A stretch of DNA of 64,000 bases from Coniferiporia sulphurascens (GCA_002794785.1 NBBA01000002.1:1612001-1676000); one strand, 5' to 3'. Shown: positions 10,454-23,044, counted from the first letter of the stretch. The notes: generated by a model from the sequence alone, not told the origin. A program made the numbers and translations.

Positions 10454-11796
10454 CCACCTGTGCCACAGCAACAGATGCCAAAATTTTCTCACTGGTGACT
10501 GCTCCAGGCTGGGCATCTCGCCAACTCCAACACCTGCTGCTGGATGTCCAGGAGATCTACTTTCTCTCAGACTCCCTGACAGCCCTTGGCCTATTCTGCA
10601 CCTGGCCCTCAGCATCAGGGGCCCAGCTCCTTCCCCTATGGAAGGTGGGGGTCGAGACTCTACTCGACTCCTTTCTGAATCTGACCGTCCACTTCAGGTG
10701 GTGCCCGGGACACGAGGCTATCCCTGGAAATGAATGGGCAGACTCCGAGGCGAAGCTTGCAACAGAGCTTCCCCCATCGACCCTAGCCCCCTCTATCTCC
10801 GCTTTGAAGGAAGTGGCGACTCGCACACTCAGCGAGCGCTGGTCCCTCCAACTGGCCTGCCCCCTCGCCTCCACTGCCGACAAGTACCTCGCAGTAACCG
10901 GGCCACCCACTCGATGACCGAGAAAAATAATTACCATCTCAGTCGACCACCCCCACTCAGAGCTCACTGCGGTGGCACAGGTCCTCTGTCATGCCGGTCC
11001 CTACAGGGGCTACTGGCTGAGCTTCGACTCGGCCCACCGATGCAGACATGGTCTGATCTCCCATTGCAGGTGGCACAACCACCCACCCTGGCCAGCACAG
11101 TCAACCTCCCATTTCCTGGGCAGATGCGAAACATTCCAGCCCTGGATACAATGAGTCTGGCCAAGAAGCGACCCCCCCCCCCTGTCCACCACTCAGAATG
11201 GGCAGACGAAAACCACCTCCTGGTCTTAAGATGCTGGCTACATCTCACAGGCCACCTCAATCGGATGTCCAACCACACAGCCAGGGCTATTCGCCTGGCC
11301 TTTGCAGCAATGGACTTGGACGGACTCCCCACAGACAACGACCTGGACTTGGACACCCTCTGGGGCTATGTGTGCAGGTTGCTCGGATCCAGGACTCAGG
11401 ACACAGACCCCGCCCTTTTGGAGCTAGCAGGTATGCTCCCACCATTTCCCTCTGACTTTTGACTGCCCTTCAGATTCCCCATCGGTTTCTTCTATGGCAA
11501 TCGCAGCCGCTCCCTTCCTCTTCTAAGGGACTCCTCTTTCCTGATCTCGCTTTTTGGCCTGGCCCAGTTTTTCATAGTCACGATATGTATGCCTCCCTCT
11601 CCCTTCCTCTATTTATCCCTAATAGGGCATGTAAGTTCACCAGGCCTCCCCTGGGAGGCATGCGCCCCGCCCAGTTTCACTCGATGAGCGATGACGGGCG
11701 CCTTAGTAGTTAGGTAGTTTACAGGCGGCCCCTTCGGGGCTGCAGGTGTATTGCGTAGCTCAGTAGGAATAATAAATTTAAAATAAAATAAAAAAA
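10454..11796 (+). pseudogene. LINE copy A, right fragment: RNase H end, 3' UTR, tail
   Basis: It resumes in frame after the LTR with CATATDAKIFSLVTAPGW, then IYFLSDSLTALGLFCTW, WCPGHEAIPGNEWADSEA and ISHCRWHNHPPWPAQ, to the natural stop near 11460. Two stops lie at 10915-10917 and near 11151. This is the most divergent copy in the window (type 4). Its 3' hairpin differs in sequence but keeps the structure, and its tail is mixed TAA and TAAAA, ending at 11796 against copy E. Confidence 0.9.
11725..11743 (+). other. Divergent but structurally conserved 3' hairpin of copy A
   Basis: gcggcccc-ttc-ggggctgc forms eight pairs (one G-T in DNA terms, G-U in RNA) at the place where other copies have C7-TTC-G7. 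Sequence has changed on both sides of the stem with pairing kept, which supports a selected RNA structure. Confidence 0.65.
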
Positions 11797-12396
11797 GCCC
11801 CCGGTCCGCCCTCCACATCTCTATGGTGCCTTGCGTGGACTACCTCTTCAGCCAGAACGGCCACACCATATCCCCAAAGGCCCTTATGGCCGAAATTCGG
11901 AACAACCCATCGCTCCGTCCCCTCGACTTTGTAGTCGACCCCCACTTCGCCGCCACTGAGGAACACCTCCTGACCCTCCAGAAGTGCCCCATGGCATTCT
12001 CCTTCTCCGACCCCGATGGATCCATCAGGGCGCAACTCCTTAAGCACCCACATGTATGGTTGTTCGGCTCTGCCCTCTCCCTCTCAGTCCCACCGTACCA
12101 CCCCAGCCTCACAATGTGAATGCTGCCAGGGCCTCGGCCATGGAACGAGGGGTTGCCATGCCCAGCCCTGCTGCGCCGACTGCGGGGGAGGTCACCTCAC
12201 CTGCAACCACTGTAAGTCATGCGCATCCTGCACTTCCGAAGCCGTGGAGGGCAACCACTGCCCCCACCCTCGCTACTGCACAAACTGCAAAGGCGACCAC
12301 CCCGCCACCTTCCCTCAATGCCCCAAGAAATGGTGCTTCCGCCAGATTGAGGCGGCCATTGACGGACCCAATGACAACCACATGGAGGACCAATAG
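11797..12396 (+). pseudogene. ORF1 C-terminal part of copy E
   Basis: The fragment spans SQNGHTISPKALMAEIRNNP through the knuckles (CQGLGHGTRGC, CCADCGGGHLTCNHCKSC, CTNCKGDHPATFPQC) to MEDQ. A 2-base loss near 12110 shifts the frame just before the first knuckle and creates a TGA. The stop is TAG at 12394-12396, where J has the ATGA overlap. Confidence 0.88.
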
Positions 12397-15300
12397 ATAG
12401 AGACATCTCTATTCTTCAGTGGAATGCTGCGCGCTCTTTGGCCGCAGTCCATTCCCTCATCCCAATCCTCACTACTGACCCATCCCCACCCACCATCATT
12501 TTGATTCAGGAATCCCCCTGGTACCAAATCGGCCTCCAGCCATCACTCACCAACCCCACCGGAATGCTGGTCCTCAACGTACCCTCACTTCCCAGGTACA
12601 TAGCTGTCCTACCCCCAGCCACTCGGCCCCGGGTGGTCACCTATGTTTCCCGGGCCATCCCCACCACCTCATGGTCTGTCCTCAGGGCCGCCTCATCTGG
12701 CACCGATGTTCTCACTATTGAAATCCGTGCCCATCTGACGATCTGCCTGTGCAACTTTTACGGGATGCACACACTGGACCATACCACTACCACCCCACAA
12801 TACCCAGGTGAGTCGTTCCTCTATACAATACCGCCAGCCTTGGCCTCCACCCTCATAGTGGCAGGCAACTTCAACTGTCGCCACCACTCATGGTCCGAAC
12901 TCCTTGCCACTCGGCAGGAGGATTTGAGGGCGCAACCCCTCAATGACTTCTTCCGAGAGCATGGCCTCGCACCAGCCCACCTCCCGGACTCTGACTCACA
13001 GCCCGTTGACAATTGTTGGCGGTGCCCTATTGACATGATCTGGGCCCCACCTGCCATCAACCCCAACTCCATCATAGACTCGGGCTCATCAATCACCTCC
13101 CCACTGTCTGACCATGCTATGTTACACTGGTCCCTGCCGTCTTGGCCCCCACCCCCTGTCACAAAAACATGCCAGCTCCTCCCAGATGACAGAGAAACCT
13201 GGACCGATATTGCCTTTCCATTACTCGAAACCGTGTTCCACCTCCTGGCGAGCGACACCCCCACCCTAGACGTCAAAGCACAGGCAGTGGTCGACTCCAT
13301 GATCACCGCCCTCACCCCCTTCACCCGACTCGCCAAGCTGTCCAAAACCGAGGTCCCCTGGTGGACTCCGACATGCAAATCGCTCCTCCAGGCGATATTG
13401 ATGGCCACCACCCCCCTTCAGTGATCAGCAGCCCACTGTGCTTTCAAATGTGGCGTTAGAGCGGCCAAACGGCATTTCTACACCGACCAAGCCGACACTG
13501 CGGATGCCTCCAATATCTGGGGCTGGGCCAAACACGGCCTCGGCAACTGACCTACACCCATCCCATCGCTAAAAAAGGGCGATGGCACCTTCACCCAATC
13601 AGATGATGAGAAAGGTGAGCTTTTCCACACGACCTTCTTCATGCCCCCCCACCCCCGGTAGCAGCTGTCACCCCACCACCCCCCTCCAACCAGCTGCCCC
13701 GCCTATACTCCTAGTAGAGCTTATGGGGGCACTGGCCGACACATCCAACTTGTCGGCCCCAGGCCTCTCAGGGATTGGCTACTGCCCACTCAAATGGGTG
13801 GTAGATGCCTACCCAGAAGAGATACTTACCCTTTTCAATGACTGCCTGCACATGGGGCACCACCCCAAGTGTTGGTGGGTGGCAAAAGTGGTAATGCTAT
13901 GGAAGCCTAACAAGAAGGACCCGTTCTTGCCAAGATCTTATTGGCCCATCACCCTTGAGGAGACCTTAGGGAAACTCCTCAAAAAGATCATAGCTAACTG
14001 GCTCCAGTTTCTCGCTAACACGTGGGACTGGTTGCCACCTAACCAATATGGGGGGCGTCAGGGACACTCAGTCTACGACGCCGCCCAGCACTTCCTACAG
14101 ATTGCAGAACGCGCCCACACAGAGGGCCTTGTATGTTCGGTCCTTGCAGTCGACATACAGGGTTTCTTCGACTCAGTGCACCTGCAACTCCTCCACCGAC
14201 AACTGCTGGACCTCCAGTGCCTGCCCAACATGGTGGACTGGTGTCTGTCCTTCATGACGGATCGGCAAGTCACCATCGCTTTCGATGGCACCACCCTCCC
14301 AACCGCCCAGAAACCCGACCTCGGCACCCCTCAGGGATCACCAGTATCCCCTATCCTCTCCACCATATTCGTGGGCGTGGTCCTCTGGAAATTTCACTAA
14401 ACCGGCACCACTGCCCTCACATATGTTGATGATCATCTCCTCATACATGTTGGCCCTAGTGTGGCATCCAACTGCCAGCAACTCGCTGCCACCTACCACC
14501 AACTCAATGTTCTCTTTGGCAACATCGGTCTCAACATCGAGGCTGCCAAGACAGAGTGCCTACACTTCCACCCGCCCTGGCGCCATTCCTCGGCATACAC
14601 CAACTGGGACTCAGCAGGGGTTCAGGTCGACCCGACCATGCTTATCCGACCTTCTATCCCCCTCTGCTGGCTGGGGATTCGGTGGGACCCCGCCCTCACC
14701 TTCAAGGCCCATGTCGAGCGAATGCACTCCAAAGGCCTCTCCACCCTTGCTGCCCTCTGCATCCTTGGCAACACCGAATGCGGCATCTCAGCCCTCCTCC
14801 TATGTCGCCTGTACATCGCCTGTGTCCGCTCTGTCCTTACATGGGGGGTGCTGGTCTGGTATCATGGGCAGCGCCAAAAAACATTAGTAAGCCGCCTGCA
14901 GGCTGTGCAAAACACGGCATGCAGATGGATTCTCAGTGTCTACAAAGGCGCCTCTCCCTTCTCCACAAATTTCCTTTGTTCCCTTCCCCCTCTCTCTTAT
15001 TATTTTGAATATGCAAAGACCCTTCACTCTCTGTGTCTTTGGCACACACCGCATTCCATTGGTAGAAAACATTATTTTAAAACTGTAGCTAACCGTCCCT
15101 TCTCCACTTCTCTGCAGGTCCGGGTCCCCCAGGTTCAACCGGTTCCTGCATACACTCATCCCCTGTGGACAGATCCTCTGGCATTTACAAATGGCCAAGT
15201 ATCATTTGCCTCTCCTATCACTCCGGTTAGCAAGGACACCCGCGAACAATTCATGGCAGCCACATGCTCCCTGAGCACCCTCCCCCATCTCCAGGTCTTC

Positions 15301-16398
15301 ACCGATGGCTCCCACATGGGGACGAAGTCTGGTTCTGCCATCTGCGCCATGTTGGGCCTCACCTGCCTAACATCTCGCCAACTCGCCTCCCCTACATGTG
15401 CCACAGCAACAGACACAGAGATTTTCTCCCTCACCTCCGTGCCTACATGGGCCGCACACCACCTCCGGGAGCTACTGCCTGTCGCATCTGACATCTTCTT
15501 TCTGTCAGATTTGCTGATGGCACTCCACCTCATCTGCACATGGGTGCTGGTCCCAGGCACACATCTCCTTCACCAATGGAAGGCTGGGGTCCAGACTCTC
15601 TTGGACTTGTATCTGGAACTTTCCGTGCATTTCGTATGGTGCCCGGGTCACTCCGGCATACCAGGGAATGAATGGGCCGACCACAAGGCCAAGTTCGCAA
15701 TGAATCTCCCCCCGTCCTCCCTCGCCCCCTCTACCTCCACTCTGAAGGAAGCCGCTGTCAACACCTTAATGGAATGGTGGTCTCTTTCTCTCGCCCGCCC
15801 TCTGGCCTCGACAGCCGACAAGTACTTGGCTGTCAACGGTGTCCCCTCCCACAGACCACAGAAGCTACTCAACCAGTCGGTCGACCATCCCCACCAGGAG
15901 CTCTCGGCAGTCGCCCAGGTCCTCTGTTGCGCCGGTCCCTACGGGTGCTACTGGCTGAGCTTCGACTCAGCCTACCGGCACAGACATGGCCTGATCTCGC
16001 ATTGCAGATGGCACAACCACCCCCCCTGGCCAGCCCAATCCACCGCCCATGTCCTGGGCGGTTGTCATACATTCCGACCATGGATCCGAAAGGTCTGGCC
16101 CCCCCGCGACCCACTTCCAACCCACCACACCGAGTGGGCTGACGAAAACCATCTCCAGGCTCTGTGCCACTGGCTGAAATTAACCGGGCACTTGAACCAC
16201 CTTTCTGACCGCACCTCCGCCACCATCCGTCTGGCATTTGCCGCAATGGACTTAGAGGGGCACCCAACCGACAAAGATATGGACTTGGACCTCCTCAGGG
16301 AATACATGAGTCATATGCTTGGACCCCGACCCCAGGACCCGGACCCGGCTCTCTTGGAGCTTTCAGGTATGCTTCCTCCCTTTCCCTCTACTCAGTGA
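12393..16398 (+). pseudogene. ORF2 (endonuclease, RT, RNase H) of copy E
   Basis: The start codon is lost: ATG of J reads ATA here (12393-12395), the ORF1 stop becoming TAG. The endonuclease runs through QWNAARSLAAVHSL, AGNFNCRHHSW, CPIDMIWAPP and LSDHAML to a TGA at 13422-13424. The linker and RT start carry a frameshift and a stop near 13540-13660. RT motifs A (VDIQGFFDSVH), B (GTPQGSPVSPILST) and C (TYVDDHLLIH) are kept. A TAA breaks it at 14398. From 14461 the frame is open for 645 codons through RNase H (VFTDGSHMG, TEIFSLTS, WCPGHSGIPGNEWADHKA) to the natural end at 16398. Confidence 0.9.
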
Positions 16399-16716
16399 CT
16401 GCCTTTCGGACTCTCCCATGTATGTCCCGGCCGGCGCTCTCACCCTCCCTTTCCAATTCTAAGCTACCCCTGTTACCTGTCCTCATCCGCTTGGTTTCGT
16501 CGTAGCGATATGTATTCCTCCCCCTTTCTTTTCCTTTACTAATAGGGACCCTTCCCACCTTGGCACCCTTCAGGGAGCAGGGTCCCCGCCCAGTTTCGTG
16601 TGTTGTGTGATGATGGGCGCCTCGGTTGTTATGTAGTTAGGGCCCCCCCTTCGGGGGGGCAGCTTGTAATTATGTAATATGGCAGGAATAATAAATAAAT
16701 AAATAAATAAATAAAA
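16399..16716 (+). other. 3' UTR, hairpin and TAAA tail of copy E
   Basis: Non-coding. It holds the C7/G7 hairpin around 16644-16662, the conserved cttgtaattatgtaat block, and a tail of TAAA repeats rather than TAA. No gene is seen. Confidence 0.8.
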
Positions 16717-18165
16717 GTTGGCAACCTCCTCTGGAATGTCCAACAGATGCTGGCCAACATCGCTCAAGAAAGGAGAGACCCCCAAAACATCATCTACCGC
16801 AATGCGGTGATGGCCTACAACTTCGCAAGGGAGGGGGCAGTAATCGCCCTCCTGGAACCCTTTGCCCCAGCTCACCCCCCACAAAGGGCCCCGGCCACCA
16901 CTGGGACCCCTGGCACCGCCCCCGTGACCCCAGAAATGAGGGCGCTGACTGATGCAGTCAAACGCCTGACTACTGACATGGCTTCTATTTCACATCAGAT
17001 GGCTTCCATCAGCTCTAGGCCCACCCCCTGACAACAGCAGCAACAACAACAGCAACCCGCCCCACAGGCTGCCATCCAGGCCGCCCCCACCTCCTATGCC
17101 CAGGTGGCCACAGCAGCGGCCCCCCCCACAACTGCTAACCCAACTCCAGTGGCCCCAGCTGCAGGAGTGGTCATCAACCTGGTGCAGAAGAAGAAGAAAT
17201 GCCAGCGCAAGGTGCCCCCCCCACCCACAATGTACACCAAGGACCCAACCTTGGTCCTCACACCCACCGTCGGCATACGGGCTGAAAACCAGAAGTCAGC
17301 AATGGCCCTGACCAAAATGTCCTGTGAGTTCTTCACCTCCCTCCCCACCACAGACCAAGTCCCGGTTTTGTCCTCTTCTTTCAATGTGAAAGGGAACATC
17401 GTGACTACGTTTGCGGCACGCCCGTCCTCGGCTAACCCGACCACGGAGACGATCATTGACCATCACTCCATGGCCTATGCCTCCCATATGCGCACAGAGT
17501 GCATAGCAGTGGGGATTAACATCCTGGCTGCATTCTCACTCACCCCCTCCAGAGTCCACCCCCAGTCTGCCCTCTGCATCTCAATGGTGCCCTGCAAGGA
17601 CTTTTTGTTCGGCCAGAATGGACACACCATCACCAAGAAGGCCCTCATGGCCAAAATCCTGCACAACCCAGCACTCCGAAACCTCGACTTTGTAGTCACC
17701 CCTCACTTTGCCGCCACCGAGAACCACCTGCCGACACTCAACAGGTGCCCGGTGGTCTTCTCCTTCATCGACCCTGATGGCTCCATCCGTGAGCGCCTCC
17801 CCAAGAGGCCACACATATGGATGTTCGGGTCCGCCCTCAGGCTCTCGGTACCACCCGTCCGCCCCACCCTCACTCAATGCGAGTGGTGCTAGGGCCTTGG
17901 CCATGGTACCAAGGGCTGCCGAGCCCAACCCTGCTGCGCTGAATGCGTGGGTGCCCATTTGACCCGCAACCACTGCAAATTGTGTGCCCACTGCACAACT
18001 GACGCAGTGCCCAAAGGCAACACATGTCCCCACCCCCACCTCTGCAACAACTGCAAGGGCGACCACCCTGCCACCCTACCGGCCTGCCCCAAGAAGAGGA
18101 GATACCGCCAAATCGAAGAGGCCCTCGCCGCCGACCCCACTGATGACCAGATGGAGGAAATATGA
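16717..18165 (+). pseudogene. ORF1 of copy F, N-terminus missing
   Basis: From GNLLWNVQQ through a polyQ tract, KKKKCQRKVPPPPTMYTKDP and FNVKGNIVTTF to the knuckles CEWC-stop-GLGHGTKGC, CCAEC and CNNCKGDHPATLPAC. Stops are TGA near 17030 before the polyQ and TAG at 17890-17892, which falls inside the first CCHC knuckle (the codon after its second Cys, CAG to TAG). The final stop overlaps the ORF2 ATG (ATGA at 18162-18165). Confidence 0.9.
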
Positions 18166-21100
18166 TAGAAAAACTTTCTGTCTTACAGTGGAACACTGCC
18201 CGCTCACTAGTGGCAATACATTCCCTAATCCCCATCCTTACAACTGACCCCTACCCCCCGCACTTAATTCTCATCCAGGAACCACCCTGGTATCAAATAG
18301 GCCTGCAACCCTCACTTACCGACCCGACCGGCACCCCAGTCCTCAACGTCCCCACCATCCCAGGTTATGTACCTGTACTACCACCGGAGGTCCGCCCTTG
18401 GGTAGTCACATATGTTTCCAGAGCCCTCCCCCCAACCTCATGGTCGATCCTCAGAGCCGCATCATATGGCACCGATGTACTGACAGTGGAGGTACAATCC
18501 CAACTCACCCTCCGGGTGTGCAACTACTACAGCATGCACCCCCCGAATCGAGAGAACGCCTCCCCACAGTACCCAGGTGAGTCCTTCTTACTATCACTCC
18601 CCTCGGTGCTAGCCACCACTCTACTCATGGCGGGCGACTTCAACCGTCATCACCACATGTGGTCCGAATTCCCTGTCCCACGATGAGATGACTTGGGGGC
18701 GCAACCCCTTGACGACTTTTTCTGCAGGCACAGCCTGGCACCTGCCCATCTTCCTGACTCTGATTCACGGCCCAATGGCAATTGTCATTGGTGTCCCATT
18801 GACATGATCTGGGCCCCACCCACAGTCAACCCTGACTCTATTTTAGATACAGCCACCTCTGACCTTTCACCACTGTCTGACCACGCCATCTTGTGGTGGT
18901 CACTGCCACTTCGGCCCCCCCTACGGTCTTAAAGACCCACCGGCTACTCCCAGCCGACAAGGAGGAATGGACCAAAATAGCCTTCCCTCTCCTTGAAGCA
19001 GCCTTCTGCCTACTGGGGCTCAACACCCAAGCCCTGGACATAAAAGCCAAAGCAGTCATCGACTCTATGGTCACAGCCCTTCAGCTGTTCACCCGCCTCT
19101 CTAAGCCATCAAAAATGGAAGTCCCATGGTGGTCACCCCACTGCAAGACCCTCCTTTCCGCAATCCAGACAGCCTCCACCCCCCTCCAGCGATCAGCAGC
19201 CCGACGCTCCTTCAAAAGAGGCGTTAGGACGGCCAAATGGCAGTTCTAAGCCGACCAAGCATTGGAAGCGGACGCCTCCAATATCTGGAACTGGGCCAAG
19301 CACAGCCTCAGCAACCGACCCACTCCCATCCCATCGCTAAAGAGGCGAGATGGCACCTTCACACAAATGGATGACGAGAAAGGTGAGCTCTTCCGCGAAA
19401 CTTTCTTCATGCCCCCCCCACCCCAGGCAGCGGCCAATACCCCGCCACCACCACCTCAACCAGCTGCCCTGCCCATACTCCTCGCAGAGCTTATGGGGGC
19501 ACTGTCCGACACATCCAACTTGTCGGCTCCGGGCCTCTCGGGAATAGGTTACCGCCCCCTGAAATGGGTGGTGGACACTTACCCTGACGAGATACTTACA
19601 CTTTTCAATGACTGTCTGCACCTGGGGCATCACCCCGAGTGCTGGTGGGTGGCAAAAGTGGTAATGCTCAGGAAGCCAAACAAGAAGGACCCATTTTCAC
19701 CGTGTTCTTACCGGCCCATCACCCTCGAGGATACCCTAGGGAAACTCCTCGAAAAGATAATCGCTAACCGGCTCCAGTACCTCGCAAACACGAGGGATTG
19801 GCTGCCACCCAACCAATATGGGGGACACCAAGGCCATTCGGTCTACAACACCGCCCAACACCTATTACAGATTGTGGAATGCGCCCACTCAGAAGGCCGT
19901 GTTTGTTCGGTCCTCGCAGTCGACATCCAGGGCTTTTTCGACTCGGTACACCCCCAGCTCCTCCACTGACAACTGTTGGACCTCGGTTGTGCACCAGACA
20001 TGGCCGACTGGTGTCTGTCCTTCATGACGGATCGGCAGGTCGCCATCGCCTTCAACGGCACCACCCTTCCTACCGCCCCTAAACCCGACTTCGGCACCCC
20101 GCAGGGATCGCCAGTCTCCCCCATCTTGTCAACTATTTTTGCGGGGGTGGTCCTCCGGTGCTTCCACCAAGCCGGCACCACCGCCCTGGCATATGTTGAT
20201 GACCACTTACTTATTTGCATAGGTCCTTCAGTGGCATCCAACTGCCATGCCCTAGCCCGCACCTACCAACAACTCAACACCCTCTTCGGCACTATTGGTC
20301 TCAACATCGAAGCAGCAAAGACGGAGTGCCTCCACTTTCACCCCCCTTGGCGACAAACCGGCTATTGTTACAATTTTTCCTTTACTCTCCCTTATTGCGC
20401 TGACTCTCTTCCTCTTCGTCATCATCAGTCAGCGCAACTCTCCCATTCCCCTACCTTACTCATCCTTATTCGCCTTACGCCATAAGACGCCATGATGACG
20501 CCTTATTGCACCGTCATGACGTGCTTTGCTTACTGATCACCGTACTTGTATTACCAAGGCACTCCTTGAGTTTCCATGACCTTCCATAGGCTGGTAAACA
20601 CACCTAACCAAGTCGCTACAGTAGCAAACACATAGAGTAGCATATAAGCATGTAACTTCAGTAGCACAAGCCCCAAGCTTGTGCTCTTTGTTCATACAAG
20701 CCCATTATCTGTTACCATCAGTCTACAGTGTGCCTCTTGGCCACCAGTCACTTCGTCGTAACCCGACTTGCTCTAAGAAGCCTACCGCATCCACACCGCC
20801 GATCAGGAAGCCCCATCAACGATCATCCCTCGAATTACAACACCTAGGAAGCCCCGTTTCCGTACATCAGTTCCGACGATCAGGAGACCCCGACGTCGAT
20901 CACCGCGTAACCATTGAGCTTAACAGCTATGACAGCTGGGACATGGCTGGGGTACAGGTTGACCCCAACACCCTGATCTGCCCCTCAATCCCACTTCGGT
21001 GGCTGGGGATATGGTGGGACCTGGGCCTCTCCTTCAAACCACATGTTGAGTGCATGTGCTCCAAGGGGCTGTCCATGCTCGCCACCCTCCGCATTCTGGG

Positions 21101-22724
21101 CAACACCCAACACGGAATCTCGGCCCTCCTCCTCCACCGTCTATATACCTCCTGTGTCTGCTCCGTCCTTTCATGGGGAGCACCAGTGTGGTACCACGGC
21201 CACCACCAAAAATCTCTGGTAAACTGCCTCCAGACCATACAAAACACGGCCTGCCGCTGGATCTTGGGCATCTTCAAAGGCACTTCCCCCCATTCCACAA
21301 ATTTTCTCTGCTCAGTTCCCCCTCTTTCTTTCTATTTTGAATACATAAAGACTACCCATTCCCTGCGCCTCTGGTGCACCCCTCACTCTATTGGCCACAA
21401 ACTATTTAAAAATGTAGCTAACAGACCTTTCTCCCTTTCTCTGCAGGTCCGAGCCCCCCAGGTTCAACAAGTCCCTGCATACACACATCCCCCATGGACG
21501 GATCCCCCGGCCTTCACTAAGGGCAGGGTTCGGTTCACCACCCCCGCCACCCCAGTCAGCACCAACATGTGAAAGTCATTCGTTATGGCTGCACACCAAC
21601 TCAGTTCCACCCCCCACGTTCAGGTATTCATGGATGGCTCCCACATTGACAATAAGTTGGGTTCAGCCATCTGTGCGATGCTCGGCCACACTCGACTCCA
21701 GTCACGCCGACTGGAATCCCCCACCTGCACCACAGCCACGGATGCCGAGGAATTCTCCCTCGCCACAGCCCCGGGCTGGGTTGCACGCTGCCTCCCTGCA
21801 CAACTGCGTGTCGCATCGGATATCTTCTTTTTGTCTGATTTGCTGACTGCCCTCCACCTCTTCCGCACATGGGCCACTGCCCCCAGCGCCCACCTCCTTC
21901 ACATCTGGAAAGCGGGTGTGAAGACTCTTCTGGACTCGTACCCCCAGCTCACCATTCATTTCATATGGTGCCCCGGCCACTTGGACATCCTCAGCAATGA
22001 ATGGGCTGACACAGAAGTGAAGCTGGTGACAGAGCTCCCCCCATCCGACCTTAAACCTTCCACCTCTGCACTAAAAGAAATCGCTGTCAGCACACTCATG
22101 GAGTGATGGTCTCATTCACTAGCCCACCCCCTTGCCTCAACTGCCGACAAGTACCTAGCAGTTCATGGCCTCCCATCATGCCAACCTTGAAAGCTGCTCA
22201 TGCATTCAGATGACCACCCTTGAAGCGAGCTATCTGCAGTTGTGCAGGTCCTCTGCCGCGCCGGTCCCTATGGGGGTTACTGGCTGAGTTTTGACTCAGC
22301 CTACCGCCACAGACATGTCCTGATCTCGCACTGCAGATGGCACAACCACCCCCCATGGCCCACGCAGTCGACCGCCCACATCCTAGGCGGCTGTAGTACC
22401 TTCCACCCATGGATACGGCATGTGTGGCCACCTCAGGACCCTCTCCCAGTCCACCACTCAGAGTGGGCTGATGAAAACCGCCTCCCGGTTCTGCGCCATT
22501 GGCTCAAGCTGACAGGGCACCTGAACTGCCTCTCTGACTGCGCCGTGGGTGCCATCCGGCTGTCTTTCGCTGTGATGGACCTCGACGGCCACCCTACCAA
22601 CGAGGATATGGACCTGGACCTCCTACAGGACTACATGCGTCATATGCTCGGACCCCAAACCCGGGACTCGGACCCAGCCCTTATGGAGCTGTCAGGTATG
22701 CTTCCTCCCTTTCCGCTCGAATAG
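18162..22724 (+). pseudogene. ORF2 of copy F, split by solo LTR 2
   Basis: Endonuclease: LSVLQWNTARS, IQEPPWYQ, AGDFNRHHHMW, CPIDMIWAPP, LSDHAIL, with a TGA near 18684 and a 1-base loss near 18920. RT is open from 19262 to a TGA at 19967-19969 (LLH-stop), then FGTPQGSPVSPILST and AYVDDHLLICIG, intact. The LTR sits after KTECLHFHPPWRQTGY. The frame resumes at 20931 through the thumb, linker and RNase H. Stops follow at 21570, 22104-22106 (after STLME), 22189 and 22222, and the natural end is 22722-22724. Two of these stops are shared with copy S. Confidence 0.9.
20366..20925 (+). mobile_element. Solo LTR 2 of the same LTR retrotransposon, inside copy F
   Basis: A 560-bp block runs from tgttacaattt to gagcttaaca, flanked by the 5-bp duplication gctat (20361-20365 and 20926-20930). 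Removing it restores the LINE reading GY/D as in sister copies. A TATAAG box is at 20643-20648. Fifteen bases further on, a 9-bp stem (agcacaagc, loop cccaa, gcttgtgct, 20663-20685) would lie near the start of the transcript. Degenerate gatcaggaagcccc repeats lie near the 3' end. No internal region is present. The strand is inferred from the TATA box only. Confidence 0.9.
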
Positions 22725-23044
22725 TGACTGCCTTTCAAATTCCCCCTGGATACATCTCGGCTGGCGCTCTCGACCTCCCTTTCCTCTTCTAAGCTTCTTA
22801 CTGTTACCTGCCCTTATCCGCATGGTTTGTTCATAGCAATATGTATCCCTCCTTCTTGTGTCCTTCTTACTCAATAGGGGCTCTACACACGTCGGCACCC
22901 ATCAGGGAGCAGAGCCCCCACCCAGTTTTGTGCGATGCGCAATGGCGGGCACCTCTGTTTTTTATGTAGTTAGGGCCCCCCCTTTGGGGGGGCGGCTTGT
23001 AATTATGTAAAACTGCAGGAATAATAATAAAAATAAATAAAAAA
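22725..23044 (+). other. 3' UTR, hairpin and tail of copy F
   Basis: The stretch is non-coding. It carries the conserved 3' block, a C7-TTT-G hairpin around 22976-22994, and a TAA/TAAA tail ending at 23044. No gene is seen. Confidence 0.8.

Larger units (their letters stand above)
11797..16716 (+). mobile_element. LINE copy E, type 2, 5' part outside or lost
   Basis: Directly after the tail of A, the sequence enters ORF1 in the middle (RSALHISMVPCVDYLF, matched by J at 33001) and runs to a full 3' end with a (TAAA)n tail at 16687-16716. Contents: ORF1 end 11797-12396, ORF2 12393-16398, 3' UTR to 16716. The simplest reading is that A inserted into ORF1 of E, whose 5' part would then lie left of the window. 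Independent 5' truncation cannot be excluded, because A's left target duplication is not visible. Confidence 0.88.
16717..23044 (+). mobile_element. LINE copy F, type 1, entering inside ORF1
   Basis: After the tail of E the sequence begins in ORF1 at GNLLWNVQQMLANI and continues through complete ORF2 and 3' UTR to a TAA/TAAA tail at 23044. Contents: ORF1 16717-18165, ORF2 18162-22724 interrupted by solo LTR 2, 3' UTR 22725-23044. It is read as the host of E, with its 5' part left of the window. It abuts minus-strand G at 23045. Confidence 0.88.

Noticed and set aside
20366..20925. Non-autonomous DNA transposon instead of a solo LTR
   Set aside because: TG...CA ends with 5-bp duplications and no long terminal inverted repeats fit an LTR better. 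The internal stem-loop is not terminal.
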